From Ornithodoros turicata (lineage: Eukaryota > Arthropoda > Arachnida > Ixodida > Argasidae): a stretch of DNA of 64,000 nt. Below, one piece after another: positions 32,426 through 42,919 of the stretch. A program made the translations under genes and the position numbers. Within the stretch, counting starts at the first letter, position 1, and each line of letters starts with the position of its first letter. The notes under the pieces are model-generated. The model made no database searches. It saw nothing but the letters and a program-made list of their open reading frames with translations, and was not told where the DNA came from. Location of the stretch: the NCBI RefSeq assembly GCF_037126465.1, contig NC_088203.1:104060409-104124408 (forward strand). The letters are read 5' to 3'.

Positions 32426-32614
32426 AAAATACTGGGATTGTAGTTCTAGTGCTTTACAGTGACCTTAAAGGGTGTTTTTGTAAATTTTATTGAGCAGTGA
32501 CGAGACACCGTTCAGTGAAGTTATTTTGCAGGACGGCTTCTGATAAACTACTGGATGAATGAACCAGGATTCGAGCAACGCCATAAGTGTCACTTCATTA
32601 CTCCTATAAGACGG

Positions 32615-32648
32615 CAGTTGTCTCGCGACGTAAACCCCCAATTATTGA
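32615..32648 (+). mobile_element. 34-bp mini-insertion with 11-bp TSD
   Basis: CAGTTGTCTCGCGACGTAAA, then CCCCCAATTATTGA, flanked by perfect ctataagacgg at 32604-32614 and 32649-32659. The complement of the same core is the 39-bp insertion in the LINE at 1069-1107. The AATTATT end looks like a retroposon tail. Confidence 0.85.
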
Positions 32649-32659
32649 CTATAAGACGG

Positions 32660-33665
32660 GGCAGAAGAAAATAAACTGAGCTTTCGACTGATTCCTGACA
32701 TCGAAGTTGTGTCGTAATTATGACTTTATTGTAAGCGTGATTGTGATGCTTGAAGCGCAGCAAACCAGCTGTAGTATACCAAACTTAAAGGGATATTCAA
32801 TGTAACGCCATCCTAGAAAACACTGGGTACATGTTATTGCCGCATTCTTGCGTTTGACGAACAATTGCAAAGTCTGGTAACACAAGCCGTTCCCTGCGAC
32901 TTGGAATATTCAGTGACTTGCGAAGTAACTATATGTACGAATCCAAAAAAAAAAAGAAAACGTGACGGGGCGTGAGGTTTAAAGAAGGGCGGTCTGCCAG
33001 CCAGAAAGGGGGGCAAGTTGCCCCAGAAAAGTAAAAAAAAAAAAGAAAAGAAAAGGAAAGAAATGCGGTGTTGCGTACGGCCATTGTAGCGGAACTTCGC
33101 TACGATTGTAGCTTGTTCTTAGCTTCTTGTCAAAAAATAGCAAAGAAAGAAAAGCTTTGTTATTGAAAAACTAAAAAAAGAAAGCTCATCGAGAGAAAGA
33201 GAAAGAGAGAGAGGGAGAAAAATTGAACCCAGAATGATGAATAGCATCTGTGCTGTCTTCCGAATTTATCGCATCTCGGGCTTGAATAGAGAGCGGCTCA
33301 GTCGATACATATGGCTTCGTAGCTCGCTTCGGCAGAGCAGCTTGGAGCCGATCCAAAGTTCTTTATGAAACCAGGGATTCGGGTCGCTCGATACTCCAGA
33401 AACCTGTACTCAGCACCAGCCATTGGTTTTAACTCGGGACGCGTCGCACACGCTGTATATTGGAATAAACCTAGTGAGGTACGACAACCCTATAGTTCAG
33501 CCAACACCACCAAGTTGCAGAGAGCCTGCTTACTCGTCGACGTGAAGTAACGACTTAGAGTCACCCAATTAGGATCTTGTTTTCAACGACCGTAGCCAAT
33601 CACGAACGCGCTTTCAGCGGGCGTAATTGTGAAGACGAGCCACCGTCAACTTCATGGGTAGCAAC
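32660..33665. other. Unassigned, purine-rich patches
   Basis: A-rich runs near 32945, 33035 and a GA-rich run near 33196-33222. No gene recognised. Confidence 0.3.
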
Positions 33666-33677
33666 TGTCGTCTGCGA

Positions 33678-33845
33678 AAATGGTTAAAAATTGGGCTGTT
33701 CGGTACAGCATACTTTAAAAGCGATAAAAGCGATATGCCGGGGAACAAGTCAACAGACGACACAACACACAGGCACAGTGTGCCTGTGTGTTGTGTCGTC
33801 TGTTGACTTGTTCCCCGGCACGGGGGTTTTATCGCTTTTAAAGTA
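33678..33845. mobile_element. 168-bp hairpin insertion, 12-bp TSD
   Basis: Flanked by perfect tgtcgtctgcga at 33666-33677 and 33846-33857. After about 31 bp of unique sequence comes a hairpin: an inner perfect 41-bp arm (GGGGAACAAGTCAACAGACG, CACAACACACAGGCACA) with a 1-base spacer, and outer arms CATACTTTAAAAGCGATAAAA. One strand is GT/CT-rich. Same architecture as 31420-31584. Confidence 0.8.
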
Positions 33846-33857
33846 TGTCGTCTGCGA

Positions 33858-34217
33858 TTAGTAAACGTCCCTCGTATTAAATAGGAAAACAAAATAAAGC
33901 GCAGCATGGTCCCATATTGTTCTTAATACCGATTTTCTGGATAGCGTGTTGTACGTTTTGTCTACAAGTTAGCTGCAATCATTTGCGAGTTTCGCAGAAG
34001 GGCGAATCGCGGTAGCAGACGAATTCGGACTTTCTATGTCGACGTAGCGAACGAGGGAGAGGAGGCAATCCTTCTGTATCTAGATGGCGTTGGTGCAGCG
34101 ACCATAGCACAACCTTGTGGGCGATCAAAGCGGAACTTGGCTCATCATTCCAGCAGTTGTTTCTCTTCAGGGTGTCTTGCTAACGCGACTGAAAGCGGTT
34201 AAGTTATTAGTGAGTTG
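33858..34217. other. Unassigned sequence
   Basis: Nothing recognised. Confidence 0.3.
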
Positions 34218-34369
34218 TAGTACATCGTACGCTATCACCTTTGTGTACGTATAATGGATAACGTTGATGGTTCTGCGCATGCCCATAAGAGAAAGAGAGC
34301 TTCGCGCAGTGCGCAGAACCATCAACGCTATCTGTTACGTACGCTATTGCCTTTGCGTACGATGTACTA
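34218..34369. mobile_element. 152-bp inverted-repeat MITE
   Basis: Ends TAGTACATCGTACGC and GCGTACGATGTACTA are complementary, and a second inner pair is GTTGATGGTTCTGCGCA. The ends fit a TA target. Non-coding. Confidence 0.7.
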
Positions 34370-34861
34370 TAAAACTCTGTATTTTGTAACGCGGGCAAAC
34401 GCAACACTGAAAGCGAAACGTGCCACGTGACGCTTTCCGTTACGCCGCATTCGTGATGTCAGCAGAAGAGTGAGAGGAGAGAGAGAGAGAAGAGATAGAG
34501 AGATGAGGAAGCGACATGCGTGATTATAGGTGGGCTCGTGCCTCATAATTTCTTGACGTAAGTCATAGAGAAAATTCCCACGGGCACATCCGGGTACGGC
34601 TTTACGGTGATGCAAAAAGCAATAGGCTGAGCTTTGCGGACGTCGGGCAAAGTGCGTGACCGAGATAAAAGCGATTGGAGCATAGTTTGGCCCAGCATTC
34701 GCGTCTTCGATGGTTCTCCAAGAAAGACAGCTGAGACTGACGCCACGACACAGTTAGAAACAATTGGAAATCGTGAACACTTTAAAGCAGTAACTTTGAC
34801 GCCGAGAGCTTTGTAGGTCCGTCCATAACAGTTGTGGAGAGAGAAGAATAGTCTGGAACTA
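34370..34861. other. Unassigned sequence
   Basis: Short GA-rich run near 34480-34500. Nothing else recognised. Confidence 0.3.
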
Positions 34862-35508
34862 CAGGGTTAGTCTAGCAAACATTACACATTTCGATCGCAT
34901 TGTAAGAATAGAAGACTCCGTTTATCCTGCCGCAAACTTTGCGGGCTCATAGCCATTTCTCTGAAGTTGAATTGTATTGTTTTTCTAAGCGTTACGGTCG
35001 TGTAGAGAAAAAGTAAAAAAATAAAGTAATATTTCACCCCATGCATTTTCAATGGCCTATATCACACAAACATCGTCATTTTTCTTGAGCCTGCTTCACG
35101 TTTACATCACTACATACACGTGGCGCTGCCTACAACAATGCGACATGCTGACGTTATGCATTAATCACCCTCTTATGATGTTTTTTTTCCTCTTTTTGGA
35201 TTTCCTCTAATTGTATGTTGGTTTCCTCTAATTGTACGCCACCTGTGTGTGGTGATATGAAAACGAAGTGCACATATGGAAAAATTGGCGGCTTTTGAGT
35301 GAGATAGGTCATAGAAAATGCATGGGGTGAAATTTTGTTTGATTTTTTATATTTTCTCTACATGTCCACAACGCTTGTAAAAAAACAAAAAACAATAAAA
35401 CTTCACACAAATAATGGCTAGCAGCCTCCAGAGTTTGCGATGGGATGAACGCAGTCTTCTAATTTTACAGTGCAATCAAAATGCGTAATGTTTGCTAGAC
35501 TAGCCCTG
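34862..35508. mobile_element. 647-bp MITE with long TIRs
   Basis: CAGGGTTAGTCTAGCAAACA at the left; the right end is its complement with one change. Pairing continues with gaps for more than 200 bp, through GTAGAGAAAA and TTTCACCCCATGCATTTTC. No transposase. The TSD is not clear; a TA is present only on the left. Confidence 0.75.
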
Positions 35509-36296
35509 CAGTACGGGCGCCGGAAGATCAGGATCGGAAGATGGTTACCGCATTTTTAAACGCTTTTGGCAGAATGCCCAAGGACCGGGTGGGTGTACAC
35601 CACCACTGGCCACACAGTCCACGTCACCCTCTCCATCAATCTACGGGACATTAAAGTTACCCACATAAAGACGGTTCCATTACCCGTACAAATTTATGCA
35701 CCGCCCTCGCCTTACAAATTAAGGCGCACTTTCGATTAGCGTCGCCCGAACGTGTGTCTTCGATAACAACATTTGGACCATTTTAGGCGGGAGAGCCAAA
35801 AGGAGGGAGGGACAGTATAAATGGCCGCTTCTTCTGGCAGCCTGAAACTGGATCAGTAGAATTTATCACAGAACGCGCCCCAAAGTCTGTTGCGAGTCCA
35901 AGATGAATGTAGAAAGCCTTCTCTTTTCCTTCTACTTCGCCGATGGAGCAAACATTTGTTTTTGTGTATTCATTCTGTCAACCGAGGGAAGCCATTTACA
36001 CCGTTTGCGTTCTGCGCACAAGTAAGACTGAGGAAAAAAAGTGGGAAACAAAGCGATGTGTACTACGCAAAATGTAGTACACATCGCCGTGCAATTGCTC
36101 CCCATCGAGTAGGTGAAAGTTTTGTTTCACCGGTTGTGTTGGCGTCAGCCGTATACAGTGAAATCAACTAAAAGAGCACTGCGAAGTCGTGAGTAGGAAC
36201 TATAGATTAAGCCGAAAGGGACAGTCTTGGGGGAAAAGTCACTTGAAAATCGAACTACCGAATGTTACAGGTACAGTCATTCAGGGCAAATACTAA
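35509..36296. other. Unassigned; short perfect hairpin
   Basis: At 36053-36087 a 14-bp perfect stem (GCGATGTGTACTAC) with a 7-nt loop. Otherwise nothing recognised. Confidence 0.35.
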
Positions 36297-36626
36297 TGGC
36301 GTATTCCATTGGGAGAGCAGATTTTGCCCCGCGCTGGGTTGGGTTTGAGTGCATGCTCCTGGCGGGGTCACACGGGTTTGCTTCGTCAATGGAATGCTAA
36401 CAGTCGTTCGAGATACGATGCACGCGCTGCGCATAGCACGTGAGCCCGTGCTTTCCTGGGGTAGCTTTGGTCTCGTGGGTAAAAAACTATTGCTCTTTCG
36501 AGCAAACGTTTTGCCCTTGCTCCGCCAATGAAACATTCAGCGTCAAACACGATTCTGCCACTGGAACAGTTTTTGTCCCTTCCCGGGGCAAAAAATTTGA
36601 CCCAGCTTTGCCAATGGAATGCGCCA
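36297..36626. mobile_element. 330-bp PIF/Harbinger-type MITE, TAA TSD
   Basis: TIR TGGCGTATTCCATTGG / complement of TGGCGCATTCCATTGG. Flanked by TAA at 36294-36296 and 36627-36629. The interior has TTTTGCCC words in both orientations. Non-coding. Confidence 0.8.
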
Positions 36627-36649
36627 TAACTATACTCATGTTCAACTTA

Positions 36650-36918
36650 AGAAGGAAAAGAAATCTAGTCCGTCATCTACATACGCCTTTGGAGGTAAGA
36701 AGACACAATAGCGCGCCAGGAGAGAGACTGCAGACCCCGCCATGGGGGAGTTCTGGTGTAGTGTCATGCGGCCAGTCTTAACAGCCAATAAGGAGGCAGA
36801 GTGAGTGTGATGGATTATATTATCTGGCGGAGGAGGGAGAGTGACGTCTCGGTGTTCGGCCATCCTATCCGCGGCGCAGTAATATTTGAGAGCTGACGGA
36901 CTAGATTTCTTTTCCTCC
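36650..36918. repeat. Inverted-repeat element, GAAAAGAAATCTAGTCC ends
   Basis: GGAAAAGAAATCTAGTCCGT at about 36654 has its perfect complement at about 36892-36914. Interior about 215 bp, no motif. TSD not resolved. Confidence 0.55.
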
Positions 36919-36929
36919 TTATATAATTG

Positions 36930-37830
36930 TGTTACAGCTATAAGTAACTTAGTTACTCTACAGTTACTTTCGAAAATGGGGAAGCAAGGACTACTAAAAC
37001 TTTCTGCTAAATTATTTACTAATGCGACGCGAACTAGTTGTGCAGGTTGTACTGGAGCAACAGCTGCTGCTCCAAGTTTGTTTCTGTATGTCTATCCAGC
37101 TTTATTCCAAAGCATCCCTACGAATGCTGAACAGCCGCCCAACAGGGACATAGACGGGATCAACGCTTCTTCCATATAGCACTTAGCAGCGCTGACCACA
37201 AAACTGTTTTCTTGTCATCAGAGTAAAGAAAACGTTTTATATTGTAGCAATATCAAAAGTAACTTTAATCTCAGCCCCTTACGAGGCTAGAGTGCCATCG
37301 TTGTACTTATCTGCGAGGATACTATAGGACTGTATCTTAGCATAGTGAGGTAGTGAGGTGGGTACCCTCCATGCCTGGACCACCCCCGAATGCAGTGGAC
37401 GCGCCACGCGCTTGCTTTTCACCCAAGCAGCACAATGTACTGAAAGTCGAGTGCAATAGGGGTGGACGGGTAGGTGGAAGGCCTTGAACAGACTCCTGAA
37501 ACTGAAGAACATTGATAAGACACATACCGTCCACCCCTATTGCACTCGACTTTCAGTACATTGTGCTGCTTGGGCAATAGCGGTAGTTGTTTTTCACACT
37601 GGTATCACACACTAGTATCATATCACACTGGTTTCATACTGGTATCATTGCTGATAGCTTCACGGGCAGTTGTGTGAGCCACGGATAACATGCTATCTAA
37701 ACTAAATTAGTATCTGAAAGTATCTAGTTATTGTAACTAGTTAATGAAAACGTAACTAGTGTAAAAGTTACAGCTGAAAGTTACTTTCGTAGGAAGAGTT
37801 GCTAGTTACTTCTAACTAAGCTACTTCCTA
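36930..37830. mobile_element. Probable GTTAC-rich hAT-like remnant
   Basis: GTTACTCTACAGTTAC words at 36938-36975 and GTAACTAGTTA words at 37725-37830 bracket about 750 bp, as in the element at 15746-16579. Exact ends and TSD not found. A CCCAAGCAGC MITE is nested at 37422-37573. Confidence 0.45.
37422..37573 (-). mobile_element. 152-bp MITE with CCCAAGCAGCACAA termini
   Basis: TIRs of about 48 bp: CCCAAGCAGCACAATGTACT, then GAAAGTCGAGTGCAATAGGG. The unique centre contains GGTGGAAGGCCTTGAAC. It is the same element as 44093-44246 in the opposite orientation. Confidence 0.85.
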
Positions 37831-38903
37831 AGACTGGAAAGGGGTCGTAGCACTTGGCTCCATCTTATGCCGGATAAGTAGAAAAGAAGTCTATTTGAAT
37901 CGATATTTTGAATTGAATTGTTGAATGTTTGATTAGTTGAATTCTTTATTTTCACATTTTTTTATAATGTGCATGCACCAGAGCAAAAAGTCGTGGCAGC
38001 AGCATGACGGGACTCTGTCCTCTTCTTGCGACAGCGGCAGCCGTAAGGAGAAGCACGACTTCTGTGAACCTGTATTCAAAATTTTACAGCAAAAGAGGCT
38101 CAATAGAAGCGTAGAAAACTGGCACCGCGAATTCCGAGACTGATTCGGCTGTGATATTACGGCAGGCATCTTCGTCAGCGATGTAGCTACAGGGGAGGTC
38201 ACGTGCCTATTACAGCCAATATGGCTGACCGAGGCTCTCGCCTCTTTGACGTCAGAGCTCTACGCTGTAGTGTGCATGAATATATGAAGTTTAGGTAATT
38301 AGTTGGCCGGTAGTTACATGCGCTTTCCCCACAGGATTATCGTATTACCTGCGGAATACCGGTCTCCTCAGTAGCCGGTGACATCGTGGGCGGGATGGTG
38401 GAAGACCTCTGACCTCTGACCCCACATCGCCTTACTCTAACTACCCCAGGAACATGACTACCCACTAATGAATTATTTAACGAGGAATAGCAAGTCGTCC
38501 TTTCTGGCCGACTTTTCCTGTTAAAATAAATACATACCCCCCCCCCCCCTCCCCGACACACACTCAGGATTTCCGTCTGACCAGGCCGTGTAACCCGCCT
38601 GCAAAAGTGGCATCACTGCTGTTCTCACAACGTTTTTTTTTTATTATAAATCTGTAAAGGATATAGCACCCTGTATATAGGGACCGCTCTGACCCTCAAA
38701 AGAACAGCTGGAATATTTCTCAGCATCTCTATAGCGCAGTAACAATGCACCCGTATTGCCACATCTTTCTGAGAGTTGCGCCTACGTGGAGCGATATGCT
38801 TTGTTGAGCAGCCCATCTTTTGCCATGTTCGGAAGAGCTAATCGAAAGAGAGGAGAGATGATACGTGTCAAGGACAGGCGAACGCTATTATAATCGTCTA
38901 TTA
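37831..38903. other. Unassigned; C-run
   Basis: Run of 13 C at 38537-38549. No gene or repeat recognised. Confidence 0.3.
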
Positions 38904-39499
38904 CCGTAATTTGACGCGTATCAGCCACGTCTTATGCGCGGTTTTTTTTGTTTTTTTTTTTGTTTTTCTCACGGGCGCTCTGCGGCTTATCTGCCAGTAC
39001 GGCTCATCTGATGACTATTTTGCACTGATATTTTCCACATACCCCGGTTTTAACGAAAGGGCCGACAGTGTCTCTGGAACAGCACCGCACTGCTAATGCG
39101 TGAACAATGCGTAACAGTGGTGCGTCCAACCTCGAATAGACTGACCTTCTTGGTGCCTTCCCCCAAGCAGCTGGTGACCAGCGAAAGTGGTGACAGTGAT
39201 TCATGTCTTCTGGAAGGCCACTGACCCGTCGATATATATAAAACGCAAAACAAGGGCGCAATCGGATCATGGTAGAAAACTAGAACTGACATCCTTCGTT
39301 GTATACTAGGCCGACCCCGGAGTATGGACCAACGGGATTATAGCCTTCTCTATGGTCTCTTTGTCGCACAAATCAGTCGCGTCGTATTGCCCGCGGCTTA
39401 TCTGCGAGTGCGTCGTATCTGCCCGAAAATTTTCAAAACGTTCCTAAAAACGGGTCCTCCGGCTTATCCGCGCTGTGACTTATACGCGTAAAATTACGG
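38904..39499 (+). mobile_element. 596-bp TA-target element, TAAGCCGC family, copy 1
   Basis: Ends CCGTAATTTGACGCGTAT and ATACGCGTAAAATTACGG are inverted repeats flanked by TA (38902-38903, 39500-39501). Sub-terminal GCGGCTTATCTGC words recur in both halves. The copy at 47042-47572 is in reverse orientation. No transposase. Confidence 0.8.
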
Positions 39500-39501
39500 T
39501 A

Positions 39502-40358
39502 TCGATGCCTTCTCCTAGGCGTTATTACATTTTCAATTTCTTACCTCGTACCACTGAGCGCAAAGGTAAAAATGACACTATACGCTTCGCACTCACACAC
39601 ACACACACACACAGAGAGAAAGGGTCAGCTAACTGAGTGACGCAAACTATCCTTTCTTTCGTACATTCCTATTGCACTGACGACGACATGTATCTGTTCG
39701 ACTGCAGCCCAAATTCCCGTACAACTTCATGCAGCATCCAAACACACATCAACGCATTGGACACCGCACAACCAACCAATTGCATCTCATCGGTAGAGCG
39801 GAAATGACGCCGTTTCCGACCGCTGACTTTTATCCAGCTGGATGGCCGTCGGTGGCAGGATGGGAAAGAAAAACTGCAAAGACGGGGGCTGCATGGGGTA
39901 TAGGTGAGAGCGGCTGTGTGTTTATGTTCGCACGTTTTCCGCTCCCGTGGCTTCGCTTGTGTCGGTCGGCTGATGGGATTACAGTGTTGACGATTGCAGG
40001 CTAAAGGTGGAACAGATGAGGTTGCCGAAGCGTGGTTGCAGAGATTGCTCCCCCCGCGCCGCCATCGTTTGTTTGTAGCAGAAGCGTTCCGGAGAAATGG
40101 CTCCATGATAGGGCGAATTGATTCCGTGTTGACGTAAGCGACGAACGTGACGTTTATAGTGATATTTTTCTTTTTTCATTTTATTTCATTCGATGAGACC
40201 CTTAAAGGCCCGAAGACATTACATAAGTGGAGGGGGGGGGGGGGGGCAGGTTCAGAATGATATAGAAGAACGAAGCAAACCACGAAATAACTTCGAGCCA
40301 ATTAATTGCCACATAGACTGAATGTGTAGTTACAATATGAAAATGTATAACGCAGATA
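39502..40358. other. Unassigned; AC and G runs
   Basis: (AC)n at 39594-39612 and 15 G at 40232-40246. No gene recognised. Confidence 0.3.
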
Positions 40359-40997
40359 TTAGGAAAGAATAATGCAAGTTAAATAATATTTATGAAGACT
40401 CGGGACTCGGCCCTGGAGACCCTTCGCCGTATCTCCGCCTGGACTTCGCCTCGACAATCTTCGAGAGGTGGCATCTCCCGCTGCACGGGCGGCCTCCGTC
40501 TTATTTCTGTGCAGTTTGCTGCGCCGGTGAGTGCTGGCTCGGTGGAGTTCGGATACACGACAGGTGGGGCATAGTTGTCTCTTCCTCCTCAGGCAACAGA
40601 AAGGGTGGGTCCAGGATGGCGCTCCGCGGAAAGGAGCCGGGGTCATGCCTGTGTCGTGGGTTGGGTGGAGGGGACGAGGATGGCTTGACCACTTGCTGCG
40701 GGAGGCCCAGCCTGCGGGGAGGCCTCCGGCGACCACCATCGTGGTAGCAGTCGAACGACGGCAAGGGCGGGAGGGGGGTGAACACCATGACTGGAAGCCT
40801 AGGTAGCCCGCAGATAGCGGGCATAGTCTACCATAGACTGCTGAGCGCGAGGCAAGGAAGGTATGCAGCTTTGGCACCTGCAAGGAGACACATGGGGAAT
40901 GCAGTAAAGAGGAAAACCCCCAAGCTGCGAGTACCTGAAGAGGTTGACTCCCAAAAATGATAGCGGAAGACTGCGAAACAGAAATCGCCAGTGACAA
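40359..40997 (-). pseudogene. Minus-strand ORF with CPTC motif, repeat-derived
   Basis: 212-codon open frame, Ala/Pro/Arg-rich, unusually long for this window. It includes QLCPTCRVSELHRASTHRR and LHRNKTEAARAA. A similar block (LLCPTCMVPEIHREAHRR, LHCTKTEAACHARAADN) is encoded on the minus strand at 50996-51346 inside the LTR retrotransposon. The two probably derive from one repeat or accessory ORF. The N-terminal half is in a different frame from the best-matching region, so the sequence is likely degenerate. Function unknown; the two Cys might bind metal but no full finger is visible. Confidence 0.4.
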
Positions 40998-41001
40998 CTA
41001 A

Positions 41002-41437
41002 TACACCTGTCACACGGGCATTTTCGATCCTGCTCGACCGAACCTGCTTGAACCCAATGCAGATCGGATGGTGCTACACGGCCGCTTCCAAGCAGGATCG
41101 AACTTTGATCCTGCTTGACTCAAGACAGTTTCCATAACAGGATTGAGAATTTCAAGACGGCTCGACGGCCGCCATTTGCATCCTCGACCCCGGTGAACTG
41201 TCATAACATGCGCGCGAAGCTACAAATGATGCTTACATCGGTATACGATAAATTACCACTAATATCGCTGTTATATAGGAAACGCGAAATTAATGAGTTC
41301 CGTTTATTCATTTGCACAGGTCAACCATTCAATGCGCATTGAAAGTGGCCGTGTAGCAGCGTCAAAACTCGAGCGTGCTCGGGAAGTTCAATGCAGATCG
41401 GATTCGAGAAGGATCGGAATGCCCGTGTGACAGGGGT

Positions 41438-41438
<1 letters not shown>
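41002..41438. mobile_element. 437-bp PIF/Harbinger-type MITE, TAA TSD
   Basis: TIR TACACCTGTCACACGGGCAT / complement of TACCCCTGTCACACGGGCAT. Flanked by TAA at 40999-41001 and 41439-41441. Sub-terminal GATCCTGCTCGA and ACACGGCC words occur in both arms. Confidence 0.85.

Positions 41439-41440
<2 letters not shown>

Positions 41441-41476
<36 letters not shown>
41441..41476. repeat. (AC)18 microsatellite
   Basis: Uninterrupted AC dinucleotides immediately after the Harbinger-like MITE. Confidence 0.9.
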
Positions 41477-41482
<6 letters not shown>

Positions 41483-41659
41483 ATTCCAGCACGTGTCAGA
41501 AAACGCCCCCACATATTAAACCATTTTTTTTTTACTACCATGTCGTGCTCTGTGGCGGGCAGTACCTTCTGCAACGTACATGTCGCCGTGTAACATTAAA
41601 GGCTGCAGAACTAAACCTGCATGCTTTTGTCAACAGAATCCTATTGTTGTGCTGTTTTG

Positions 41660-42248
41660 CATAGATCGAGAAGTTACCCGTCAAAAAGAACTCGTTACTA
41701 GTTAAGTTACCGTGTGAAAAATGTAACTAAGTTAATAACGAAGTTCTTCAGCCTGAAATGTAACTCGCTGTTCGGAGTTACTTAAAAAAGAATGAATTAC
41801 TTCCAAGTTACCTGGGACACAAAATAGCACTACGCAGGTGCAGCGCGCGTGAGCAGTTGAGTTAGACCTTGAGTTGCCTGCGGAGGAGTGCAACACGCTT
41901 AGATCGTTTTCGTTTATATCCTACAATTCGAACGCTTTGCATCTTACTCCTGTGGGCGCGCAATGGTTCAGCTTCATTTCAATGACAGCGGTTCTTATTA
42001 CCTGAATAGAATACTGTCATTGATTGAATATCACGTCTCATGGCATAAAATGCCATGAAAGAACCGGAGAGAAAGCAAGAAAATAAGTGGACGTCAGTGA
42101 AAGGCGAATTAGAAGTAACTTGGAACTTAGCTTAAGTTACTTTTGCAAAGTTACTTGAAAAAGAAACGAGTTCCTCTGAAAGTTACCACGGCGCAAAAGT
42201 ACCGAGTTACAAGTTACAAGTTACAGTAACGAGTTACTTCGAACTCAG
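41660..42248. mobile_element. 589-bp hAT-like element, GTTAC-rich
   Basis: 8-bp TSD ctgttttg at 41652-41659 and 42249-42256. Imperfect TIR CATAGATCGAGAAGTTAC versus complement CTGAGTTCGAAGTAAC. GTTAC/GTAAC words are dense near both ends, as in 15746-16579. Non-coding. Confidence 0.65.
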
Positions 42249-42256
42249 CTGTTTTG

Positions 42257-42789
42257 CGATATTAGAAAGTTTTAGAGTACGGTACAGCCAAGCGCTTTGG
42301 AGCCCTAGTGAAGTTTGGGGTCTTCACTGGGCATGCTCCGAACCCAATCTGTGTTTTCTGTTTTGGGGGCGCACGCTATTCTTCGAAAATAGTGAGGGTA
42401 ACCAGACTCGCAATCAGACTCAGAATCAGATAATTAATAAATACATAAATAAAAAGAAACGAAGAAGAAGCATACATCGCTTGTGTAACATAAATTTAAT
42501 GACGCTATTTTGGAGAAAACATGCATTTTCTAATATACATGTCATATATACGTACAGAAAATAATTACTGCAGCCACCGTTTGACAGTACTTTCGTTTTG
42601 GTTGCGATGGGGGATCTTATTCTCAAACTCTGTCTTGTTGCGTCTGTTTGAGTACGCCGTATTCCCCGCTTATTGGGTACGCTATGTGCCTCTATTTGAA
42701 AACTGCTATTGGCTGACCTTCCTTGGAGTTTAACCCGATAACTCCCCATTCCTCATCTTAAAAATAAAGTTGTTGTTGTTAGCCTTATT
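42257..42789. other. Unassigned; LINE-like tail
   Basis: AAAAATAAAGTTGTTGTTGTT at 42761-42780 looks like a LINE 3' tail on the plus strand. No ORF C-terminus was recognised upstream. Confidence 0.35.
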
Positions 42790-42919
42790 ATTAAACTTAT
42801 TATCAACACTTATAACACTAACGCTGATATTAAACTTATTATCAACACTAAACCTTTTCGTCAGGGGGTATAAGGTTTCCTAACACTAAACCTTTTCGTC
42901 AGGGTGTATAAGGTTTCCT
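42790..42919. repeat. Two adjacent tandem duplications
   Basis: ATTAAACTTATTATCAACACT at 42790-42810 and 42829-42849 (39-bp offset), followed by a 38-bp unit AACACTAAACCTTTTCGTC... at 42844-42881 and 42882-42919 with one difference. Confidence 0.85.

Noticed and set aside
36053..36087. miRNA precursor
   Set aside because: The stem is only 14 bp, too short for a pre-miRNA.
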